Origin: Limnocylindrus sp040397235
GTDB taxonomy: Bacteria > Chloroflexota > Limnocylindria > Limnocylindrales > Limnocylindraceae
NCBI GenBank assembly: GCA_040397235.1
Contig: JBBAWH010000003.1
Coordinates: 99,874 to 163,873, forward strand
DNA: 64,000 nucleotides
Direction: 5' to 3'
A program made the position numbers and the translations under genes. Shown one piece after another: positions 34,854 to 43,326 of the stretch (within the stretch, counting starts at the first letter, position 1; the number at the start of each line of letters is the position of its first letter). The notes under the pieces are model-generated. The model was not told the origin of the DNA, searched no databases, and worked only from the letters and a program-made list of their open reading frames with translations.

Positions 34854-34881
34854 AGGTTATGCTCCCTTAACCTTCTGTCAA
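34854..34881 (-). promoter_or_regulatory. Promoter of the ECF operon
   Basis: A perfect -35 box TTGACA (34876-34881) is spaced 16 bases from TAACCT (34854-34859). This is the most consensus-like promoter in the window and drives the S-component gene with a leader of about 100 bases. Confidence 0.65.
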
Positions 34882-34937
34882 GCCCCTGATGCGTCAGGCG
34901 CACCAGCCCCTAGGGCCGGTGTGAGGTGGCTTCGGGG

Positions 34938-34943
34938 TATGGT
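34938..34943 (+). promoter_or_regulatory. Possible -10 element for the Qng1-family gene
   Basis: TATGGT lies 48 bases before ATG 34992. The -35 region is not convincing. The resulting leader would contain the AGGAGG site at 34981. Confidence 0.3.
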
Positions 34944-34991
34944 CTCCCCCTACGGGATCACGGGCCGGTCGGGCCATATGAGGAGGCATCC

Positions 34992-35999
34992 ATGCGTGGG
35001 AAGTGGTGGTCGAACCCGATTCTGAGCTCCCTAACCCCCGTTGTTCAGGGTTCTGGGTTTGTTACAACGAATGAGGGGGAGGTCCAGCGGGTGGCCACGT
35101 GGATGGCCGCCGAGGAGTTCCCCGACTTCCGTTCCACCGCCCCAGCGGCGAAGGGCCCCTTCGACATTGGCCCCGACCCCGACAAGAACATCGACCTCAC
35201 GATGCTCATCACCATCCTGAACTTCGCCTTCACCGACTTCGCCACCTCCAAGAAGTTTGAGGTCACCTATAACGGGGTCCGCTACTCCGACAGCGAGGCG
35301 ATGTTCGCCTGCCTGCATAAGGCGATCCTGGCGGGGCAGCCGATCCTCACCGGCCAGTGGGCAGCCGGGGTAACCCGCCGCGACCTTGAGGAGCTCTTCC
35401 GTGGCGACAACGAGATGCCGATGCTCGATGAGCGAGTCGTGGCACTCAATACGGTTGGCGCCGCCCTCACCGAGAGGTACGACGGCAAGTGGCACCGCTG
35501 GGTTGCCTCCTGTGCGCCCGCCCTCTACGCGGGTGGCGACGGCCTGCTCGAACGACTCGTTACCGAGTTCCCGCGCTTTGATGATGTGAGCGACTGGAAG
35601 GGGCACAAGATCCAGATTCAGAAACTGTCGCAGCTCGGGCTCTGGGGGCTCCACCGCGGACTCGCCCCACTCGGCCGCACGGTGCTGAAGGATCCAGAGA
35701 TGTGCACGGCGTTTGCCGACTACATCGTGCCGGTCGCAATGCGCACCATGGGGATCTTTGAATACGAGGCGTCACTTGAGAAGCGGATCATGGCTGGCGA
35801 GCTGATCCCGCGCGATTCACTTGAAGAGATTGAGATTCGCGCGCACAGCATCTATGCAACAGCGCTCCTCACCGACGAGGTGAACGCGCGACGACCAGCA
35901 GACAAGCAGCTGCTGATTCCGGAGGTCGACTACCGGCTCTGGAAGACCTATCACGCGACGCACTATCCGCACCACCTCACGCGAACGATCATGTACTAG
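34992..35999 (+). CDS. Queuosine salvage protein, Qng1/DUF2419 family
   Basis: The 335-residue protein aligns by eye along its full length with human C9orf64 (QNG1). Shared stretches include a LNFAFTDF start, YSDSEAMFACLHKA, GVTRRDLEELFRGDN, MPMLDERVVALN, FADYIVPVAMRTMG and EIEIRAHSIYA, with a closing DYRLW and Tyr end. Qng1 enzymes hydrolyse queuosine-5'-phosphate to free queuine for tRNA modification. AGGAGG lies 5 bases before ATG 34992. Its stop is 2 bases before the MFS gene, and it diverges from an ECF transporter operon. No tgt gene is in the window. Confidence 0.9.
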   Translation: MRGKWWSNPILSSLTPVVQGSGFVTTNEGEVQRVATWMAAEEFPDFRSTAPAAKGPFDIGPDPDKNIDLTMLITILNFAFTDFATSKKFEVTYNGVRYSDSEAMFACLHKAILAGQPILTGQWAAGVTRRDLEELFRGDNEMPMLDERVVALNTVGAALTERYDGKWHRWVASCAPALYAGGDGLLERLVTEFPRFDDVSDWKGHKIQIQKLSQLGLWGLHRGLAPLGRTVLKDPEMCTAFADYIVPVAMRTMGIFEYEASLEKRIMAGELIPRDSLEEIEIRAHSIYATALLTDEVNARRPADKQLLIPEVDYRLWKTYHATHYPHHLTRTIMY

Positions 36000-36001
36000 C
36001 C

Positions 36002-37231
36002 GTGGTTCAATCTCGCAGTAGCGCTCAGTCGCGCACGCTTCCCTTTGCCGATGTGTTGTCGCGACCTGGTGCTGTAGTCACAACCATTGGCGGACTCATA
36101 GCGCGGTCACCAGTCTCAATGGTGCCGATTGGCCTGATTGCGATTGGAAGCGGTCCGTTTGGATCGTATGCTGTTGGTGGCGCAGCTGCGGGTGCCTTCT
36201 CCATCGCGAACGCTGTTGGTGCAACCTTGATTGGTCGCGCTGCAGATGAGCGTGGACACCGACCGATGCTCTTACGCGCCTCTGCCGTGATGGTGGCTGG
36301 CGCTGTGCTGATCTCGGCGGTCGCGATCTTATCCCCAAACGCACTGCTTCTTATTGCCGCCTCGGCGCTCTTTGGCGCAGCCACTCCAGGAATGGGCTCC
36401 ATCATTCGCGCTCGCTGGACCTCTGTTGTGCACACTGCGCCGCTTCGCATTCGCGCGATGGCGCTAGAGTCGGTGAATGATGAGGCAAACTTTTTAATCG
36501 GGCCGCCACTCGCCTCACTTCTCATCGTGCAAGGATTTGTTTGGGGGCCCGTTGCAGCGGCGGCGCTTTTCTTCGTGATCGGGACGCTCATGGTGATCTC
36601 CCAGCGATCGTGGGAGCCAGCGCTGCATGAGCGTGATGCGGCAGGAATGCGCGGTGAGATACACGCAAACGGGCTGCTCATGCTTAGTGCAGCGGCGATT
36701 GGTGCGATTCTCGGCGCAAGCCAAGTGCTCCTCCTCGCATACTGCGCAGCGGTCGGCGCCGCCGCCGGTATCGCTCTTGCGCTCGGCCTCAACTCTGGGG
36801 CGAGTCTGGTGGGCGCGATCCTGATCGGCTCTAAAGCTGATTGGCGCTGGTCGGCGGAGCGGCGCTTCGCTGTTGCGGCAATCATTTTCGCGCTCGCGAC
36901 TATTCCGACCGCCCTTGTTAGCGGCTACCTTCCGTATCTGATCGTCACCACAATTGCCGGATTCGGCATCGCCCCGATGTTTATTCAGCAGAACGCGGTG
37001 ATCACAGAGCGCGCTGGCGGGGCGGCACGAAGCGGCGCGTTCGCCCTCATCGGCGGAGGTGTGGTCTTTGGAATTTCAGCCGGCTCTGCAGCGGGCGGCA
37101 TTGCGATCGATGCCTTCGGAGCCTCCGAGGCGCGTCTGATCTTGATCCCGCTGGTGCTCCTGATGGTGCTCCCGATCCTGCTTGGAGCTCAGCGCGCCGA
37201 GAGGCGCCCGACCCGCTCCGCAAAGCGCTGA
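36002..37231 (+). CDS. MFS transporter coupled to the Qng1-family gene
   Basis: The 409-residue protein has about twelve membrane segments; GRAADERGHRPMLLRAS is the MFS loop 2-3 motif. The GTG start is 2 bases after the queuosine-salvage gene, so the two are one unit. Its last 43 bases overlap the end of the opposite-strand nucleoside hydrolase gene. A role in moving a nucleoside or base is inferred from position only. Confidence 0.82.
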   Translation: MVQSRSSAQSRTLPFADVLSRPGAVVTTIGGLIARSPVSMVPIGLIAIGSGPFGSYAVGGAAAGAFSIANAVGATLIGRAADERGHRPMLLRASAVMVAGAVLISAVAILSPNALLLIAASALFGAATPGMGSIIRARWTSVVHTAPLRIRAMALESVNDEANFLIGPPLASLLIVQGFVWGPVAAAALFFVIGTLMVISQRSWEPALHERDAAGMRGEIHANGLLMLSAAAIGAILGASQVLLLAYCAAVGAAAGIALALGLNSGASLVGAILIGSKADWRWSAERRFAVAAIIFALATIPTALVSGYLPYLIVTTIAGFGIAPMFIQQNAVITERAGGAARSGAFALIGGGVVFGISAGSAAGGIAIDAFGASEARLILIPLVLLMVLPILLGAQRAERRPTRSAKR

Positions 37232-38199
37232 AGGAAGGCCTCGCCGTCGCCGGCAATGGCGACGCGGCTGTTCGCCGGGGTGTTGGTGCGGCCCCGCACA
37301 TCCACGAGAAGGTCGCCCTGCGTAATCCCCTCGCGTGTCTCAACGGCGCTCGGCGCACTGACGATGGTCGCGAGCGCTGCATCGAGCGCCACCGCCACGG
37401 TGAAGGCGTCGTGAATATGCGACCCCTCGATCTTGTCGTATTGCAGGTGGAACTCGTCGTAGAAGCGCAGCGCCTCGTCAATCAGGCGTAAGACCGGATT
37501 GAGTGTGGTGTCGCCGCGCTGTGCACCAGCACGGCCGGCTGCGGCAACGAGTGCCGCCCAGTGCGGTGGTCGAATGAGCGCCGACTCGGTGGCATCAAGT
37601 GGCAGGATCAGCGCCGGTCGGCCCGCTGCAGCACAGGCACGAATGACCTCGTCGAGCGCCTCGGGGTCGCACCAGGCGTTCCACTCACTGCGCGCACCGG
37701 TGTTCCCTGGCGTTGATACCGCACCAGTCATCAATACAACGTCGTGCAGGAGTGCAGGTAGCTCGGAGTCAAGTCGGAAGGCGGCGGCAATGTTGGTGGC
37801 CGGCGCGCAGCCGATGATCGTCACGGCGCCAGGATGGCGACGCACCTCCGCAACGATGCGCGCGGCGGCGGCGTTCATGCCATCGGGTGAGGGTGTACTG
37901 AGTGCACGCGACGGCGCGGGAAGCACGGCGTAGCCGAGACCGGTTGGCCCGTGCGTCTCTGGTGTGGTGACCAGCGCTTTCACGAGCGGCGTGCGGGCGC
38001 CGGCGATCACGTCAATGTGTGACGCGCCCGCAACGTCGAGCACACCGCGTGTGTTGCGCACGACAGCTTCAAGGTTGACGTTCCCTGGTGCACAGGTTGC
38101 AACGAGCAGGTCGGCATCGGGTGATGCGAGTGCGTAGAGGAGCGCCATCGCATCATCGATGCCCGTGTCGACATCGAGGATGAGCTTCTGTTGCGGCAT
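37189..38199 (-). CDS. Nucleoside hydrolase (inosine/uridine-preferring family), copy 2
   Basis: The 336-residue enzyme has the metal/ribose motif ILDVDTGIDDAMAL, an EWNAWCDPEALDEV active-site region and a late HIHDAFTVAVAL. It hydrolyses a ribonucleoside to base plus ribose. It is the last cistron after ribokinase and nucleoside phosphorylase. Some nucleoside hydrolases act in queuosine salvage, so its position opposite a Qng1-family gene is notable. Its 3' end overlaps the MFS gene. Confidence 0.92.
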   Translation of the reverse strand: MPQQKLILDVDTGIDDAMALLYALASPDADLLVATCAPGNVNLEAVVRNTRGVLDVAGASHIDVIAGARTPLVKALVTTPETHGPTGLGYAVLPAPSRALSTPSPDGMNAAAARIVAEVRRHPGAVTIIGCAPATNIAAAFRLDSELPALLHDVVLMTGAVSTPGNTGARSEWNAWCDPEALDEVIRACAAAGRPALILPLDATESALIRPPHWAALVAAAGRAGAQRGDTTLNPVLRLIDEALRFYDEFHLQYDKIEGSHIHDAFTVAVALDAALATIVSAPSAVETREGITQGDLLVDVRGRTNTPANSRVAIAGDGEAFLQRFAERVGRLSAR

Positions 38200-38210
38200 G
38201 CGCGCGAGCG

Positions 38211-38999
38211 CTACTTGATGCGGCCGGCGGCGCGATCCGCCGCAATGAGCTTACGCAGGCCCGCGATCGACGTATCAATCACGCGATCAATCGATGAGTC
38301 GGCAAGCTCTGCCTCTGTCATTGGGCGCTGATCTGGGTTGCCGAGAATCAACATTGCGCCGCCTGCGCGCACGCGCAGTGTTGCCGCAACGATGAAGAGT
38401 GTTGCCGCCTCCATCTCCGAGCAGATCGCGCCGCCCGCCATCCACGCCTTCCAGCGGCGCTGCAGATCTTCGGCGATCGGCATGCGCTCTGGGTTGTGCT
38501 GGCCGTAGAACGAATCCTTCGACTGGGCGATGCCAACGTACCAAGGGAAGCCGCTCTCCTTCGCCGCCTCGCGTAAGGCGAGGGTGATGTCGAGATCGGC
38601 GACCGATGGGAACTCCATCGGTAGGTAGTGGCGGCTGGTGCCTTCGTCGCGAATTGCGCCACTAATGATCCCAACCGAGCCCGGCTTGATGTGATGCTGC
38701 ATGGAGCCCGAGGTGCCGACGCGAATGAAGGTGTCGACGCCAATGTCGGCGAGCTCCTCAACGGCGATCGCCGTGGAGGGGCAGCCGATTCCGGTGGAGG
38801 TGCAGGCGACAGGGACGCCGTCGAGCTCACCCGTCCAGGTGGTGTATTCGCGGCGGCGCATCAGGAACTTCGGGTTGTCGAAGCGGCTGGCGATGACCTC
38901 AACGCGATCGGGGTCACCCGGGAGCAGCACGTAGCGGCCGACCTCGCCCTGCTTGATGCCGATATGGTGCTTGCGGCCGTCGTCCTCTCTTGCTGCCAT
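38211..38999 (-). CDS. Nucleoside (uridine-type) phosphorylase, copy 2
   Basis: The 262-residue PNP/UDP family enzyme has GDPDRVEVIA, IRVGTSGSMQ and CSEMEAATLF. It is a close paralogue of 30345-31130; for example both contain STGIGCPSTAIAVEEL or nearly so. It lies between ribokinase and nucleoside hydrolase, overlapping the ribokinase stop. Having one copy at each end of the island suggests a duplication with different base preference. Confidence 0.9.
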   Translation of the reverse strand: MAAREDDGRKHHIGIKQGEVGRYVLLPGDPDRVEVIASRFDNPKFLMRRREYTTWTGELDGVPVACTSTGIGCPSTAIAVEELADIGVDTFIRVGTSGSMQHHIKPGSVGIISGAIRDEGTSRHYLPMEFPSVADLDITLALREAAKESGFPWYVGIAQSKDSFYGQHNPERMPIAEDLQRRWKAWMAGGAICSEMEAATLFIVAATLRVRAGGAMLILGNPDQRPMTEAELADSSIDRVIDTSIAGLRKLIAADRAAGRIK

Positions 39000-39934
39000 C
39001 AGTGTGCCCCTCCCGCTAGATATGGTGCGGCGAGTTTCGCCGCCTCTTCCTTCGATAGGTAGCTGCTCTGCGTTCCTGGCTTCTGCACGCTCTGTGAGGC
39101 GCAGGCTACGGCAAGTTCCACCGCGCGCACCAGCGTGAGGCCACTGGCGAGACCGAACGAGAAGGCGCCGAGGAACGAGTCGCCCGCTCCGGTCGTGTCG
39201 ACCACGGTCACCTTCGGCGCACTTACACGCTGAATCGGCTGGCCGCGCTGGGCGATGGCGGCGCCGTGTCCACCGAGCGTGACCAGCAGGTTGACGCCAC
39301 TCTTCGCTGCGGCGGCAAGGATCCGCTCGTCGGCACCGTCGCCAATCGCCGAGCCGCCGAAGAGGGTGGTGAACTCCATCTCGTTGGGGGCGAGCCAGTC
39401 GGAGAGGGCGAGGAGCTCAGGGTCGATGGGTGCGGCGGGGGCTGGGTTGAGCAGGGTGGTGATCCCCGCAGCACGTGCCGCGCGGAAGGCGGCGAGCGTG
39501 GTCGCCTGCGGAATCTCGAACTGGCCGACGACGATGGTTGGCTTGAAGTCGCGAACGGCCGCCTCAGCGACGGCGGGGTCGGTCTCGTTGTTGGCGCCGG
39601 GGACGATGATGATGCGATTGATCCCGTTCGCGTCGACCCAGATCGGCGCGACGCCGCTGGAGCCAGGAACGGTGCGCATCCAGCGCGTGTCGATCCCCTC
39701 GCGCACAAAGTTCGCCAGATGCGAGGCGCCATACGCGTCGTCACCGACGGCGTTGACCATGGCAACAGGGGCGCCGAAGCGTGCCGCCTGCACCGCCTGG
39801 TTGGCACCCTTCCCGCCGAAGCCCATCTGAAAGCGATCACCGACCAGGGTCTCACCCGCATTGGGGATGACCTTGGCGTACGAGATCAGGTCCATCATGG
39901 TGCTGCCGACGACGAGAATCCGTGCTGTGCTCAC
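38999..39934 (-). CDS. rbsK: Ribokinase
   Basis: The 311-residue PfkB-family kinase has the ribose motif GGKGANQAVQAARFGA and the ATP/anion-hole motif DTTGAGDSFLGAF. It phosphorylates ribose freed by the adjacent nucleoside hydrolase. The GTG start follows AAGGAGAT by 8 bases. The three-gene order kinase, phosphorylase, hydrolase makes a complete route from nucleoside to ribose phosphate. Confidence 0.93.
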   Translation of the reverse strand: MSTARILVVGSTMMDLISYAKVIPNAGETLVGDRFQMGFGGKGANQAVQAARFGAPVAMVNAVGDDAYGASHLANFVREGIDTRWMRTVPGSSGVAPIWVDANGINRIIIVPGANNETDPAVAEAAVRDFKPTIVVGQFEIPQATTLAAFRAARAAGITTLLNPAPAAPIDPELLALSDWLAPNEMEFTTLFGGSAIGDGADERILAAAAKSGVNLLVTLGGHGAAIAQRGQPIQRVSAPKVTVVDTTGAGDSFLGAFSFGLASGLTLVRAVELAVACASQSVQKPGTQSSYLSKEEAAKLAAPYLAGGAH

Positions 39935-40049
39935 GTTCGACGCATCTCCTTTATGGCGGGCGGTGATGCCCGGTCCAGCTCACCTATCGGCGAGAAGGGG
40001 ATGATGCCCTTAATTGCCTCCGAGCGCACGGCGTGACCCGCGTGGCGCA

Positions 40050-40070
40050 CCGAGCGGGCGCGCCGCTCGG
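40050..40070. terminator. Hairpin after DUF4395 gene
   Basis: CCGAGCG and CGCTCGG form a perfect 7-pair stem around a GC-rich loop just past the DUF4395 stop, in the 139-base gap before ribokinase. No T tract follows on either strand. Confidence 0.4.
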
Positions 40071-40073
40071 AAC

Positions 40074-40577
40074 CTAGCGCATGCGGATCTTCTGCTTGGG
40101 GATCTTCGTGACCCCAGCTGGCAGTCGGCGGTTCTCAAACCAGACCACGATGCCGTACAACTTGCACGCCACGCAGATGCCAGTGATCGCAAGGAAAGAC
40201 TGCAGGGCAGCCACAATCGTTACCAGTACGACCGACACGACCTCGGCTGCGAAGAGCGCCTGCACGATCACGCCACCAAGAATCATCGTGCCGCCCAGCA
40301 CCTGCGCGAGGCGCAGGCCAGGAGCAGGCTGGAGGTCGGCTGGCTTCGGTGCAGAGATCACACCGCGTTCACGCAGGATTCGGAACGGGAGTGCGAGCAG
40401 GCTGACGCGCAAACCGGTGGCGGCGCTCAACAGCATGGCGAGGGAGATCACCACGAGCAGCCCAACACCGAGTTGCTGGGTGGCCGGTTGCTGATAGAGA
40501 TACGTGGCAACAAGAAGGAGCACGACGCTCAGCGCTGCGCCAGAACGAAATCCTCGTGAGTCGGTCATCTGTGACAT
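40074..40577 (-). CDS. DUF4395 integral membrane protein
   Basis: The 167-residue protein has an N-terminal pair of membrane segments and a second pair, ending with the DUF4395 signature GICVACKLY, in which the two cysteines are conserved. Family members often sit beside thioredoxins or sulfurtransferases, so thiol or sulfur chemistry is suspected. GAGG lies upstream of the ATG. A 30-residue leader frame with one cysteine precedes it. Confidence 0.8.
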   Translation of the reverse strand: MSQMTDSRGFRSGAALSVVLLLVATYLYQQPATQQLGVGLLVVISLAMLLSAATGLRVSLLALPFRILRERGVISAPKPADLQPAPGLRLAQVLGGTMILGGVIVQALFAAEVVSVVLVTIVAALQSFLAITGICVACKLYGIVVWFENRRLPAGVTKIPKQKIRMR

Positions 40578-40651
40578 GTGTGGTACCTCAGGCTATGTTG
40601 GATTGGCGGCGCATCGCGCACCGATGGAGCCTGATCGACCGGAGCGGGCGC

Positions 40652-40744
40652 TTAGCGCGCGAGCGGTCGCAGGCCAGGAACATGCGAGCGTCGACAGATC
40701 GACGGCTCACCTGCGACCGATGCAATTAACTCTGCTGCACTCAT
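40652..40744 (-). CDS. Possible 30-residue leader peptide upstream of DUF4395
   Basis: The ATG at 40744 follows TACGAT (40752-40757) by 7 bases, the same leaderless spacing as many real genes here. The peptide contains ICRRSHVPGL and ends Arg-stop. A pairing GGTGCGC/GCGCC lies between it and the DUF4395 start. Cys- and Arg-rich leader peptides upstream of sulfur genes are known in actinobacteria; the resemblance is loose and coding is unproven. Confidence 0.35.
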   Translation of the reverse strand: MSAAELIASVAGEPSICRRSHVPGLRPLAR

Positions 40745-40751
40745 GGCTGCC

Positions 40752-40757
40752 ATCGTA
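40752..40757 (-). promoter_or_regulatory. -10 element for the leader frame and DUF4395 gene
   Basis: TACGAT on the minus strand lies 7 bases before ATG 40744, in the gap after sufU. Confidence 0.4.
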
Positions 40758-40774
40758 CCGTGGTCGCTCGAGTC

Positions 40775-41161
40775 TTACTTACTGCTCAGGCTTGCAATAG
40801 CCTTTTGTGCAGTCTCAAGGCCGAGGAGCGCGCAGTGAATGCGCGTGGGGCCAACTTCGACGCCGAGGAGCTCCATTACGAAGGGGCTGCCGAGCGCCAA
40901 GATCTCGTCGATGCGCTTGCTACGCAGCTCGTCGGTGATGAGCGAGGTGCCCGCCTGCGAAATAGCGCAGCCGCGGCCACTGAAGGCCACATCGGTGATA
41001 ACGCCGGTGTCATCGAGTTGCAGTTGCAGGTTGATGACGTCGCCGCAGTTCGGATTGCGCCCCTCAAGGCTGACGCTCGGTGCGGCGAGGGGCGCCTGGT
41101 TGTGCGGGCGGCGATGATGCTCAAGGATCTGCTCGCGATAGAGATCGTCCATGCCGCCCAT
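40775..41161 (-). CDS. sufU: SufU Fe-S scaffold / sulfur-transfer protein
   Basis: The 128-residue IscU-like protein has YREQILEHHRRP, the zinc/cluster ligands in NPNCGDVI, GRGCAISQAG and a third Cys in TRIHCALLG. SufU partners SufS by accepting persulfide sulfur through its zinc site. It starts right after sufS. The insert between the second and third Cys is present, as in Gram-positive SufU. Confidence 0.93.
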   Translation of the reverse strand: MGGMDDLYREQILEHHRRPHNQAPLAAPSVSLEGRNPNCGDVINLQLQLDDTGVITDVAFSGRGCAISQAGTSLITDELRSKRIDEILALGSPFVMELLGVEVGPTRIHCALLGLETAQKAIASLSSK

Positions 41162-41164
41162 CGC

Positions 41165-42421
41165 TTACCCCTCAAATACCTTGCGAGCCTCGCGAAGGCC
41201 CGCAAAGAGTGCGTCTAGGTCTTCGTGTGTGGTGTACGGGGCAACGCTGACGCGCGCCGAAGAGCTCAGCTCCAGCTGCTCGTGGAGCGGCTGCGCACAG
41301 TGGAAGCCAGCTCGAATGGCCACGCCGCGGCGGTCGAGGATCTCAGCAAGGTCATGGGCATGGATCAGGTCGCTGGAGAAGGCAACCAGGCCGGCGCGCT
41401 GGCTGGCATCGCGCGGCCCAAGGATGCGGGCGTCGGGGAGCGCCTCGGGAAGCTCGCGGATCACCCGCTCGATCATGAGCGCCTCGTGCGCGTGGATCTT
41501 GTCGCGGCCGAACTCGTCGAGCAGGTCGCAGGCGGCGGCGAGGGCCACGGCGCCCGACGCATCGGGGGTTCCGGCTTCGAATCGTTGGGTTCCTGTCGTG
41601 AAGTCGGCGTCGCGCAGGCGCACGCTGTGGATCATGTCGCCGCCGGTTTCGATCGGCGCCATCTCGGCGAGCAAGTCGGCGCGCGCCCAGAGGCCGCCGC
41701 CAGCGAAGAGGCCGCCCATCTTGTGGGCGCTAAAGGCGTAGAAGTCGGCGCCGGTTGCTGGAATGGAGACCGGCATGTTCGCGACCGCCTGGCAACCGTC
41801 GACGCAGAGGAGCGCCCCAACGGCGTGCGCAGCCTCGGCGATCTGGGCCAACGGTGCAATGGAGCCGAGCACATTCGAAACGTGTCCGAGGGCGATCATC
41901 TTCGGCTTCAGCTTCATCAACGAATCGAGGCGATCCCAGAGGATCTCGCCGGTCACGTCGTCGACGGGGATGAACTCTAGGTCGGCATCCATCTCGCGCG
42001 TGATCTGCTGCCACGGAATGAGATTTGCGTGGTGCTCGGCCTCAGTGACCAGCACCACGTCACCGCGACGCAGGTTCGCTTTGCCCCACGACAGCGCGAC
42101 GAGGTTGAGCGCTTCGGTGGCGCTGCCGAGCATTACCAGCTCGCTCGCTGGCACATTTACATACGCAGCGATGCGCGCACGTGCCGCCTCGTACCCATCA
42201 GTGGCCATCTGGGCGAGGGTGTACGCGCCGCGATGCGGGTTCGCATTGGCGGTGAAGAGGAACTTTGAGACAGCGTCAACAACGCGCTGCGGGCGTTGAC
42301 CCGTTGCAGCGCTGTCGAGATAGTGCAGCGGTCGGCCGCCAGGTTGTGACGTAAAGATTGGATACTCGGCGCGAACCTTTACGGGGTCTAGCGTGCCGTC
42401 AGCGTTATGCCACATGCTCAT
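41165..42421 (-). CDS. sufS: SufS cysteine desulfurase
   Basis: The 418-residue class V PLP enzyme has the Schiff-base lysine in FSAHKMGG, the cofactor region DGCQAVANMPV and the catalytic cysteine loop AGFHCAQPLHE. It takes sulfur from cysteine for Fe-S assembly with SufU. It lies between sufC and sufU on the minus strand, 23 bases after sufC. Confidence 0.95.
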   Translation of the reverse strand: MSMWHNADGTLDPVKVRAEYPIFTSQPGGRPLHYLDSAATGQRPQRVVDAVSKFLFTANANPHRGAYTLAQMATDGYEAARARIAAYVNVPASELVMLGSATEALNLVALSWGKANLRRGDVVLVTEAEHHANLIPWQQITREMDADLEFIPVDDVTGEILWDRLDSLMKLKPKMIALGHVSNVLGSIAPLAQIAEAAHAVGALLCVDGCQAVANMPVSIPATGADFYAFSAHKMGGLFAGGGLWARADLLAEMAPIETGGDMIHSVRLRDADFTTGTQRFEAGTPDASGAVALAAACDLLDEFGRDKIHAHEALMIERVIRELPEALPDARILGPRDASQRAGLVAFSSDLIHAHDLAEILDRRGVAIRAGFHCAQPLHEQLELSSSARVSVAPYTTHEDLDALFAGLREARKVFEG

Positions 42422-42444
42422 CGCTTCAACCTTTCGCCGCCGCG

Positions 42445-43308
42445 CTACGCCGACGGCGCTGGTGCAGCAGTCGGCGTTGCCGCCTCTTCTGCCGTTGGGT
42501 TGATGCCGTTCTCGGCAAGGATCGGCGCGTACCCTTCGCGCTCCAGTCGGTGCGCGAGATCTGGCCCACCCGAAACGACGATGCGACCGCGAGCGAGCAC
42601 GTGCACAAACTGTGGCTTCAAGTAATCGAGCAGTCGCTGATAGTGCGTAATCACCAACACGCCGAGCTCTGGTGAGAGCATCGTGTTCACCCCTTCGGCA
42701 ACGATGCGCAGCGCATCGATGTCGAGGCCAGAGTCGGTCTCGTCGAGGATTGCCATCTCTGGCTTCAGCAACGCCATCTGCAACATCTCGAGGCGCTTCT
42801 TCTCACCGCCCGAGAATCCATCATTCACGTAGCGCGTCATGAACGCCTCGTCCATCTTGAGTTGTGTGAGCTTCTCTTTGACGAGCTTTCGGAACTCGCC
42901 CATCGTCATGCCGCCCTTCACTGGGTCCGACGGATCGAACTCAGGATCGCGTACCAAGCCGGAGCGACGCGCATTCATTGCGGTGCGCAAGAAGCTCGCA
43001 ACGGAGAGACCTGGAATCGAGGTTGGATACTGGAAGGCCAAGAAGAGGCCGAGTCGCGCGCGCTGGTCGGCGCTGTAGTCGAGCAGGTTCTCACCCTTCC
43101 AGAGCACGCTGCCAGAGATGATCTTGTAGCTCGGGTGTCCCACTAGCGCGTAGCTGAGGGTCGTCTTGCCAGAGCCGTTCGGCCCCATGATCGCGTGCAC
43201 TTCGCCCGGCTTCACTGTGAGCGAGATCCCCTGCAAGATGTGCTTGCTCAGATCGCTTGAAGGTGCGACGACGAGGTCCTTGATGACCAGATAGGCGTTC
43301 TCACTCAT
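42445..43308 (-). CDS. sufC: SufC Fe-S assembly ATPase
   Basis: The 287-residue ABC ATPase has Walker A GPNGSGKTT, the SufC signature GFSGGEKKRLEMLQ and the Walker B region AILDETDSGLDID. A Pro/Ala-rich tail of about 25 residues is extra. SufC normally acts with SufB and SufD, but neither is adjacent: only 18 bases separate it from the regulator upstream and 23 from sufS downstream. Confidence 0.95.
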   Translation of the reverse strand: MSENAYLVIKDLVVAPSSDLSKHILQGISLTVKPGEVHAIMGPNGSGKTTLSYALVGHPSYKIISGSVLWKGENLLDYSADQRARLGLFLAFQYPTSIPGLSVASFLRTAMNARRSGLVRDPEFDPSDPVKGGMTMGEFRKLVKEKLTQLKMDEAFMTRYVNDGFSGGEKKRLEMLQMALLKPEMAILDETDSGLDIDALRIVAEGVNTMLSPELGVLVITHYQRLLDYLKPQFVHVLARGRIVVSGGPDLAHRLEREGYAPILAENGINPTAEEAATPTAAPAPSA

Positions 43309-43326
43309 GTGCGGCTCCTCTCTCTC

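Noticed and set aside
34745..34881. Leader of the ECF operon as a known riboswitch
   Set aside because: By eye it lacks the conserved cores of the purine, preQ1, TPP, cobalamin and THF classes, so I report only an uncharacterised structured leader.
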